This document shows, in pieces, positions 7,108 to 12,137 of a DNA stretch of 21,273 nucleotides. Source of the DNA: JBASTI01 sp964374025 (GTDB lineage: Bacteria; Patescibacteriota; Minisyncoccia; Spechtbacterales; HO2-43-30). Each line of letters starts with the position of its first letter. Positions within the stretch are counted from its first letter, which is position 1. The notes under the pieces are model-generated. The model was not told the DNA's origin. It did no database searches and saw only the letters and a program-made list of their open reading frames with translations. Both the position numbers and the translations under genes were made by a program. The stretch is from NCBI GenBank assembly GCA_964374025.1, contig CAYJWU010000014.1, forward strand, positions 1-21,273, written 5' to 3'.

Positions 7108-8099
7108 AATTTCTAAAACTCATTATCGTTTCCGTCGTTGTTTTTTTTGTTGGCGGTGTATTAATATTCGCATTTTATCCCGGACAGCCCGCGCAGGATA
7201 CAAAATTTGGCGTAACTTTCTCGCGGCAGCAGGCCGAGGGACTAGGGCTTGACTGGCGTGAAACATATATAGATATTCTTGATGATTTAGCCGTAAAGTA
7301 TCTGCGCCTTCCAGCATACTGGAGCGATATTGAGCCGAAGAGAAGCGAATTTAGTTTTGAAATTCTCGATTGGCAAATTGAAGAGGCAAAGAAGCGAGAC
7401 GTTAAGATTTTACTTGCCATTGGCCGCAAACTTCCTCGTTGGCCCGAGTGCCATATCCCCGAATGGGCTTACGACTTGAACAGGGAAGAGCAGAACGGCG
7501 CTGTTTTTGAAATGCTAGAGAATGTTGTATCTCGCTACAAAGATGAGCAGGCAATCCGGGCGTGGCAGGTGGAAAATGAGCCGCTCTTCCCATTTGGGAT
7601 ATGCCCGGAGAAAGACAGGGAATTTTTTGAAGAAGAGGTCTTGTTTGCGCGGGGGCTCGACTCGTCGCGTCCTGTTGTTGTCACAGACAGCGGAGAGCTA
7701 AGTTTTTGGCTCGCCGCGGGATCGCAGGGAGATATATTCGGCACAACTATGTATAAAATAGTGCCGTGGAAATTGGTGGGATTTATCAGTTATGATTTTC
7801 TCCCCCCTGCTTTTTACCGGAAAAAGGCCGCGGTTCTGAAAAAACTTTTGCCGAATGTGAGGGATGTTATTGTGGTAGAGCTTCAGGCAGAGCCATGGAC
7901 CGCGGGCATGCCCGTCGATATTGATACGCTCGATAGACAATTTGGGAGATTCGGCATAGAGCGATTTCAAAAACATATTAAGTATGCCCGAAGTGTCGGA
8001 TATTCCCAAACTTATCTTTGGGGCGTAGAATGGTGGGCATGGCTCAAAGACAAAGCCGGCCATCCAGAATTTTGGGAGGAGGCAAAGAAACTGTTTTAA
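7098..8099 (+). CDS. Membrane-anchored clan GH-A glycoside hydrolase-like protein
   Basis: This 333-aa protein has an N-terminal hydrophobic anchor (about 5-27) followed by a TIM-barrel glycosidase-like domain. WQVENEP contains the NE pair with Glu161 as candidate acid/base. VVELQAEPW (Glu261, possibly Glu265) fits the nucleophile strand, and the late SQTYLWGVEWWAWL matches the Trp-rich end of the barrel. Early segments KYLRLPAYWSDIEP and LLAIGRKLPRWPECHIPEW also fit clan GH-A. The domain would sit outside the membrane and may act on a surface glycan; the substrate is unknown. The ATG overlaps the end of the EamA gene (ATGGCAGTAA), suggesting coupled translation. Confidence 0.75.
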   Translation: MAVKFLKLIIVSVVVFFVGGVLIFAFYPGQPAQDTKFGVTFSRQQAEGLGLDWRETYIDILDDLAVKYLRLPAYWSDIEPKRSEFSFEILDWQIEEAKKRDVKILLAIGRKLPRWPECHIPEWAYDLNREEQNGAVFEMLENVVSRYKDEQAIRAWQVENEPLFPFGICPEKDREFFEEEVLFARGLDSSRPVVVTDSGELSFWLAAGSQGDIFGTTMYKIVPWKLVGFISYDFLPPAFYRKKAAVLKKLLPNVRDVIVVELQAEPWTAGMPVDIDTLDRQFGRFGIERFQKHIKYARSVGYSQTYLWGVEWWAWLKDKAGHPEFWEEAKKLF

Positions 8100-8139
8100 G
8101 GGGGATTTATTCAAGATATGTCCCCAAAGTACGATCCGC

Positions 8140-8168
8140 TTGACAAAAAGCATTGTTCATACTATAAT
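8140..8168 (+). promoter_or_regulatory. Perfect sigma70 promoter
   Basis: TTGACA (8140-8145), a 17-base spacer, then TATAAT (8163-8168): both hexamers are exact consensus at ideal spacing. The predicted start is at about 8175. It drives the structured leader and the small ORF that follow. Confidence 0.85.
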
Positions 8169-8174
8169 GAACAT

Positions 8175-8261
8175 ATAATTCCTGAACCCTCACGCGTGTG
8201 GGCAGGTGCTCCCCACTAATCGGGGGGAACGGCCATCCTGAGCCTATCGGGAAGTTTTTTT
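8175..8261 (+). ncRNA. Structured leader or small RNA ending in a terminator
   Basis: This is an approximately 87-nt transcript from the consensus promoter. Candidate elements are: a closing stem TTCCTGA (8179-8185) with TCGGGAA (8247-8253); a hairpin CCC-T-CAC with GTG-T-GGG (8187-8202); a hairpin CTCCCC (8209-8214) with GGGGGG (8222-8227); and a terminator hairpin TCCTGA (8236-8241) with TCGGGA (8247-8252) followed by G and seven Ts. The two TCCTGA copies compete for the same partner, as in an attenuator. It matches no riboswitch or SRP/6S RNA that I can recognise. It could be a cis-acting leader for the ORF at 8274 or a free small RNA. Confidence 0.5.
8236..8261 (+). terminator. Terminator or attenuator hairpin in the 8175 leader
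   Basis: Six-base-pair stem TCCTGA/TCGGGA with loop GCCTA, then AAG and a run of seven Ts (8255-8261), 12 bases before ATG 8274. Confidence 0.6.
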
Positions 8262-8273
8262 GGGGGGTGTCTT

Positions 8274-8639
8274 ATGCCGCCGCGATTACGGACATTTCGG
8301 ATTACGGAAGGTTTCTCTAAGCGGGATCTAGCCCTATCAGTCGCATCCCTTTTTGGTTATGAGCTAATGGATTACGAGGATCTTGGGGAAAGGCGAGAAA
8401 ATGTCTCTGCAAGAGGAGAGCTACAGTTTGTTGTTCGCTCCGATGTTTCTCTGCCTGATGATCAGAGAATATTTTTCGTAAAAAAGATAACACTTGTAGG
8501 CGTGGGAGAAAAGACGGACGAGTGGAAGTTACGTGGGGAGGGTGGCTTCTCTCCTTCAAAAGATGATAACTCGCTCTTTCTCTTTGGGGCAACCTTCAGC
8601 ACCCAAACCCGTAACGGCACACTGGGAATCCTAACCTAG
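8274..8639 (+). CDS. Small hypothetical protein
   Basis: This is a 121-aa predicted protein that I do not recognise. It has no signal peptide or membrane segment. The composition is that of a soluble alpha/beta protein: a basic N-terminus, then ITEGFSKRDLALSVASLFGYE, then charged segments alternating with beta-like strands (ELQFVVRSD, RIFFVKKITLVGVG, SLFLFGATF). Only a weak G-rich ribosome site (GGGGGGTG, 8262-8269) precedes the ATG. It lies between a promoter-leader-terminator module and a further terminator, which supports its being an expression unit. A non-coding reading of this region cannot be excluded. Confidence 0.5.
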   Translation: MPPRLRTFRITEGFSKRDLALSVASLFGYELMDYEDLGERRENVSARGELQFVVRSDVSLPDDQRIFFVKKITLVGVGEKTDEWKLRGEGGFSPSKDDNSLFLFGATFSTQTRNGTLGILT

Positions 8640-8655
8640 ATAAGCTAGGAGCCCT

Positions 8656-8705
8656 AAAAGGGCGTAGCGCTCGTGGGTAAACCCTCTGGTGCCCCGCCCT
8701 TTTTT
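8656..8705 (+). terminator. Branched intrinsic terminator after the 8274 ORF
   Basis: AAAAGGGCG (8656-8664) pairs with CGCCCTTTT (8695-8703), with a nested GGG-TAAA-CCC hairpin inside and six Ts at 8700-8705. The 5' arm AGGGC can instead pair with GCCCT at 8651-8655, so two mutually exclusive folds exist. Confidence 0.6.
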
Positions 8706-8901
8706 GATAGCTTTTGTCCGTAGGAATGCATGTGAGCGGGCCCAGATGTATTACCGCTTGCCCCCTGATAGATGAGGGCCCAATCTGTTTGGGGACGCCA
8801 GTGCAGTCTGCCCTTGGGCAAGAGCAGACAATACCCACGGTCTTGTGACCATGCGGAAAAGCAACCCTCACGTCTAGAGGCCTTATGATGGGGGTATATC
8901 C

Positions 8902-8938
8902 GGTCGTTCCGTGGTACCACGGGCGGCCTTTTGTTTTT
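8902..8938 (+). terminator. Strong intrinsic terminator
   Basis: The stem is formed by GGTCGT-T-CCGTG and its partner CACGG-GCGGCC (8902-8928). It is about 11-12 bp long, has two G-T pairs and one bulged T, and is followed by TTTTGTTTTT. Confidence 0.75.
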
Positions 8939-8940
8939 GC

Positions 8941-8970
8941 TTGACATATATTGTTTAACTCTGGTATTGT
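8941..8970 (+). promoter_or_regulatory. Promoter of the 9015 gene, extended -10
   Basis: TTGACA (8941-8946), an 18-base spacer ending in TGG, then TATTGT (8965-8970). The TGn just before the -10 hexamer makes an extended -10 element. The start should be near 8977, leaving a leader of about 38 bases with the ribosome site GGGAGG. Confidence 0.75.
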
Positions 8971-9014
8971 ATTCTGTAGATCTTTGGACAACATTCTTTG
9001 GTGGGAGGATATAA

Positions 9015-9527
9015 ATGAATCGTAAAGTTAAGCTATGGATAGCCATAATGAGTTTTTTTGTCGTAATACTAGCGCTTGCGGCAGTAGTGCCGATTACTTG
9101 GCAGCATTACGGTCCTGTTTTCAGACTATCTCCGCCAGAGGCCATTACAATGATTGGGGGAGAGGAGTTGGTTGATCGAGAAGTACGTTTTCCAAACCTA
9201 CTGCCCCTTCAATCTAGGCACTTTTTCGATTCCGAAAAATCTCTCCTAAGGGTAGGAGATATTGTGGAAGTTGACATGAACTCCCCTACGATTGTAGGGG
9301 CCGATGGATGGATGATTGCAATCTCCACAAAACCAGTAGTGGACAAAGATGTTAATGTCATTTACCACTTTTACATACCAGAGGAACCGCATGTGCTTCT
9401 TACGAAAAATGGATTGGTTCGTCTTAGAATAATTAACTTGGGCTTCAACGGTAAAATTAACGGCTTTAGAGAAAAAGATGGCTACTTCTTCCTCGACGAT
9501 TTCTATAATGTCGAAGTGATTCGGTAG
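9015..9527 (+). CDS. Membrane-anchored hypothetical protein
   Basis: This 170-aa protein has one N-terminal membrane helix (about 7-27, flanked by KVK) and a beta-rich extracytoplasmic domain with no motif I can name. Segments such as LRVGDIVEVDMNS, DGWMIAISTKP, VNVIYHFYIPEEPHVLL and GYFFLDDFYNVEVIR suggest a small beta-sandwich. GGGAGG 8 bases before the ATG and the strong upstream promoter support expression as a single-gene unit ending at the terminator at 9546. Two short perfect hairpins (9243-9258 and 9283-9300) lie inside the coding sequence. Confidence 0.75.
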   Translation: MNRKVKLWIAIMSFFVVILALAAVVPITWQHYGPVFRLSPPEAITMIGGEELVDREVRFPNLLPLQSRHFFDSEKSLLRVGDIVEVDMNSPTIVGADGWMIAISTKPVVDKDVNVIYHFYIPEEPHVLLTKNGLVRLRIINLGFNGKINGFREKDGYFFLDDFYNVEVIR

Positions 9528-9545
9528 TAGATTACTTATATAAAT

Positions 9546-9570
9546 GAGGCACATGCCTCTTTTTTATTTT
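9546..9570 (+). terminator. Intrinsic terminator after the 9015 gene
   Basis: GAGGC (9546-9550), loop ACAT, GCCTC (9555-9559), then a run of seven Ts and a further T-rich stretch. Confidence 0.8.
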
Positions 9571-9582
9571 GTAATTAAGCGT

Positions 9583-9588
9583 TATTAT
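9583..9588 (+). promoter_or_regulatory. -10 box for a near-leaderless murE-like gene
   Basis: TATTAT lies 9 bases before ATG 9598, so the message would start at or just before the start codon. No SD sequence precedes this ATG. No clear -35 box is visible. Confidence 0.4.
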
Positions 9589-9597
9589 ATGTGTTGC

Positions 9598-10815
9598 ATG
9601 AAAGAAGTAATACAAAAAATGGTACCAAGTTTTTTGGAAAGCTTGTATCACCAATTTTGGCCGTTTTTGGGCGCGGTGATTTATGGTTTTCCAACTAGGA
9701 AAATAAAAGTTATAGGAGTTACCGGGACAAACGGCAAAACCACAGTCACGCATCTTACAACGGCCATACTTGAGGCGGCGGGATACAAGGTGGCGTCTAT
9801 ATCGTCGCTTAGGTTTAAGATAGGGGAGAAGGAATGGAAGAACGAGCTTAAGATGACTATGCCCGGTCGCATGAAAATACAGAAATTCCTGCGGCAAGCG
9901 GTAAACGCGAGGTGCCAATATATGGTTCTGGAAGTAACTTCTGAAGGAATAAAACAATACCGGCACAAGTTTATTGATTTTAATGTCGCAGTATTTACGA
10001 ATTTGACGCCGGAGCACATAGAATCTCATGGCGGATTTGAAAATTACAAAAAAGCAAAGGGCGAATTATTCAAAAGAGCAAAAGCTTGCGTTATAAATTT
10101 GGACGACGAGAACGCGGAATATTTTTCAAATCTTTGCAGGGGGGAAAAATATGGATATAGCACAAGAATAAAAGATATTGACCCAAAACTATCCCTGCCG
10201 GGCGAATTTAACCTAAGCAATGCCCTAGCCGCGGCTTATGCGGGGCTGTCCCAGGGGATTGATATGGGGGTTATAAAACGAGTGCTCGAAAATTTTATAG
10301 GAGTGCCCGGAAGAATGGAAGTAGTCATAAAAGAGCCCTTTAGTGTAATTGTGGATTACGCCCACACGCCCGACGCTCTGGAAAAAGTATATAAGACGAT
10401 AAAGGAGAATTACAAACTAAAAACCATAAACTACAAACTCGTATGCGTTCTCGGGGCCGCGGGTGGCGGAAGGGATAAGTGGAAAAGGCCGCAAATGGGG
10501 AAGATCGCGGCCCATTATTGCGATGAGATTATACTTACCAACGAAGATCCATACGAAGAAGATCCGGATTATATTTTAGACCAAATTGAATCCGGATTTT
10601 CGGAAATTCAGAATTATTACAGGATTCTGGATCGCAAGGAGGCAATAAAAAAAGCCCTATCTCGCTGCGCGAGATCCCGCGTAGCGGGACAAGAGTGCAC
10701 CGTAATAATAACCGGCAAGGGCGCGGAGCCGTGGATGATGGTCAAAGGCGGCAAAATCCCCTGGGACGATAGAGAGATTGTAAGGTCCCTCTCTTCGGTC
10801 AAGCCACAACCTTGA
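9598..10815 (+). CDS. MurE-like Mur ligase lacking the usual N-terminal domain
   Basis: MurE-type ligases add the third residue to the UDP-MurNAc peptide using ATP. The 405-aa protein has the P-loop GTNGKTT (43-49), EVTSEGIKQYR, NLTPEHIESHG with the AKGELF lysine region, FNLSNALAA, VDYAHTPDALEK, GAAGGGRDKWKRP and TNEDPYEEDP. The last replaces the DNPR motif that selects diaminopimelate, so the added residue is uncertain. The P-loop begins about 42 residues in, against roughly 110 in typical MurE, so the UDP-binding N-terminal domain is largely missing. I chose ATG 9598 because the in-frame ATG at 9544 lies at the terminator of the previous gene. A heptamer repeat encodes YKLKTINYKL. The 3' end overlaps hsp20 by 17 bases. 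Confidence 0.85.
   Translation: MKEVIQKMVPSFLESLYHQFWPFLGAVIYGFPTRKIKVIGVTGTNGKTTVTHLTTAILEAAGYKVASISSLRFKIGEKEWKNELKMTMPGRMKIQKFLRQAVNARCQYMVLEVTSEGIKQYRHKFIDFNVAVFTNLTPEHIESHGGFENYKKAKGELFKRAKACVINLDDENAEYFSNLCRGEKYGYSTRIKDIDPKLSLPGEFNLSNALAAAYAGLSQGIDMGVIKRVLENFIGVPGRMEVVIKEPFSVIVDYAHTPDALEKVYKTIKENYKLKTINYKLVCVLGAAGGGRDKWKRPQMGKIAAHYCDEIILTNEDPYEEDPDYILDQIESGFSEIQNYYRILDRKEAIKKALSRCARSRVAGQECTVIITGKGAEPWMMVKGGKIPWDDREIVRSLSSVKPQP
10412..10439 (+). repeat. Heptamer repeat inside the murE-like gene
   Basis: Four consecutive 7-base units (ACAAACT, AAAAACC, ATAAACT, ACAAACT) encode KLKTINYKL just before the GAAGGGRDKWKRP motif. Canonical MurE proteins have only a short connection here, so it looks like an in-frame expansion. 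Confidence 0.6.
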
Positions 10816-11422
10816 TTTTTCTCTCTTTCTCCTTTATGATTTTGGGGATTCTAATAGTGAGAACTCCGTCTTTAAGGGATGCTTCGGCTTTGTCGCTGTC
10901 CACTTCCGTGGGAAGGATTATGGACCTTGAGAAAGTCCCCCAGTAGCATTCCTGGTAGAGGTAATTTTCTCCTTTAACCTTTTCTTCATTATGCCTTGAT
11001 CCTCTGATATTTACGGTGCTGTCTTCTATGCCAACATCCAAATCTTCGGGCTTTGCGCCGGCTATTGTGGATTTAACAACTATTTCAGAGGGGGTTTCGT
11101 ATACATCTATCGCAAGCTGGCCCTCGGGTATATTGGATTCGTTTTCCCCCGACTCTCCTTTTGAATATATGCTTATCGGGGATTCCTTTGTTTTGGCTTT
11201 GGCAAGCTGGGCTATTGTGTATGGTCTTTCTTCCTCCTCGGGTTCTGGGGAGGCTTCCTCCGGGGCTTCTTCGCCGAATTCTTGGTCCCCTTCATTTTTT
11301 TCTGCTCCTGCGGATTCCTCAGTTTCTTCCTCCGGGGTTTCCTCGTTCCTGGGATCGTCATTGAAAGTATCATCATCACCCATCTTAAAGGAGCTTGTAA
11401 GTTTTTTGAAAAAGTTTGGCAT
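10799..11422 (-). CDS. Hsp20/alpha-crystallin small heat-shock protein with acidic N-terminal extension
   Basis: Small heat-shock proteins are ATP-independent holdases. The alpha-crystallin domain occupies about residues 100-207: LAIDVYETPSEIVVKSTIAGAKPEDL, YWGTFSRSIILPTEV and the signature ASLKDGVLTIRIPK, ending in KIKVVA, a possible I-x-V tail motif. The first 95 residues are unusual: residues 16-67 are mostly Glu/Asp with Pro and Ala, giving a long, probably disordered acidic arm on a 207-aa protein; typical Hsp20 proteins are about 140-160 aa. The ATG follows the prsW stop by one base, so it is the last gene of the valS-prsW-hsp20 unit and is probably translationally coupled. It converges with the murE-like gene. 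Confidence 0.9.
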   Translation of the reverse strand: MPNFFKKLTSSFKMGDDDTFNDDPRNEETPEEETEESAGAEKNEGDQEFGEEAPEEASPEPEEEERPYTIAQLAKAKTKESPISIYSKGESGENESNIPEGQLAIDVYETPSEIVVKSTIAGAKPEDLDVGIEDSTVNIRGSRHNEEKVKGENYLYQECYWGTFSRSIILPTEVDSDKAEASLKDGVLTIRIPKIIKEKERKIKVVA

Positions 11423-11423
11423 A

Positions 11424-12137
11424 TTATTTTGTTTGAGTTATAGATTTAATTTTAGAAAGATTTTTGAAGAACATAGAGATTAAGACAACCGCGGAGATTA
11501 GCATCAGCGCTACGACAAATATAAAATAAAATTGATCCTCCATATATATTATAAATACATTATAAAATCCATGCAATAGTATGGCAAGTGTAAAACCGGG
11601 GATAAGGGCTGAAAACTTTTTGGACGACCTGAACAAAGATATGGCGAGGTAGTAGCCGATTATCGCGGAGGCGACGGCGTGGAGGAGCGTGGCCCCTACA
11701 AATCTCGAGAAAGCTATACCGAGGGTCTCAACAAAGTTTTTGTCAAATAGCGGGGCTAAAAGGAAAATATTTTCTATCGCGGCAAAGCCGAGCGCCGCGA
11801 TAATCATATATATCATCGCGTCCGTGGGCTCATCAAGTTCATTTGTTCTTTTGATAACCCTGAAATATACAACCAGAAATTTAAGAATTTCTTCGGTAGC
11901 GGCAACTCCTATGAAATACAGTATGATGGTGTACGGAAGGGTGGGCAGAGAAAAGATTTTGAGAGTTTCAATCGCCGTATTTTCAATAAGTATCGCGGGA
12001 AAAGCAATAAGCATGCCCCAGATAAACACGCTGATTACCATTGCCTTAGGTTCGGGGTGCCTATCTTTGTGAAGATACCAAAGAAGCCAAATTAGGCTTG
12101 GAATAATCGCAAGGGGTATGTAAATAAGATATTGCAT
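11424..12137 (-). CDS. PrsW-family intramembrane metalloprotease
   Basis: This 237-aa integral membrane protein has about seven to eight hydrophobic segments and the conserved PrsW residues: EE at 82-83 (AATEEILKF), FAAIENIFLL with Glu122, LLHAVASAIIGY with His153, and LLHGFYN with His189. PrsW proteins cleave membrane-bound substrates such as anti-sigma factors. The target here is unknown and no anti-sigma gene is nearby. The ATG directly abuts the valS stop (TAAATG) and hsp20 follows by one base, so the three genes form one operon with coupled translation. Confidence 0.9.
   Translation of the reverse strand: MQYLIYIPLAIIPSLIWLLWYLHKDRHPEPKAMVISVFIWGMLIAFPAILIENTAIETLKIFSLPTLPYTIILYFIGVAATEEILKFLVVYFRVIKRTNELDEPTDAMIYMIIAALGFAAIENIFLLAPLFDKNFVETLGIAFSRFVGATLLHAVASAIIGYYLAISLFRSSKKFSALIPGFTLAILLHGFYNVFIIYMEDQFYFIFVVALMLISAVVLISMFFKNLSKIKSITQTK

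Larger units (their letters stand above)
8640..8940 (+). other. Hairpin-rich non-coding region
   Basis: No convincing CDS or known RNA gene lies here, but there is much fold potential. CCTAG/CTAGG (8635-8649) comes first, then the terminator at 8656-8705. Next are CCCT with AGGG around GATAGATG, GTCTGC-C-CTTG with CAAG-A-GCAGAC (near 8807-8830), GGTC with GACC around TTGT, and a very strong final terminator at 8902-8938. The spacing of hairpins and the closing terminator suggest a structured RNA of about 230 nt or an extended 3' UTR. The 8941-9014 remainder is the promoter and leader of the next gene. Confidence 0.4.

Noticed and set aside
8201..8235. CAGG within the leader as a possible SRP RNA apical loop
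   Set aside because: The matching AGCAGCC side and the GGAA-type loop are missing, so SRP RNA is not supported.
8675..8700. GGGTAAACCC resembling an RNase P RNA element
   Set aside because: No other RNase P core elements are present nearby; it is better explained as the nested hairpin of a terminator.
8726..8849. A 40-codon plus-strand ORF in the structured region
   Set aside because: No ribosome site and an unconvincing composition; it spans several strong hairpins.
8596..9046. Long open frames on the minus strand opposite the structured region
   Set aside because: No ribosome site, implausible protein composition, and overlap with plus-strand terminators and the promoter of the 9015 gene.
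9243..9300. Two perfect short hairpins (CTCCTA/TAGGAG and CCCCTAC/GTAGGGG) inside the 9015 gene
   Set aside because: They are in the coding sequence, without T-runs or any sign of regulation; they may be chance or just mRNA structure.
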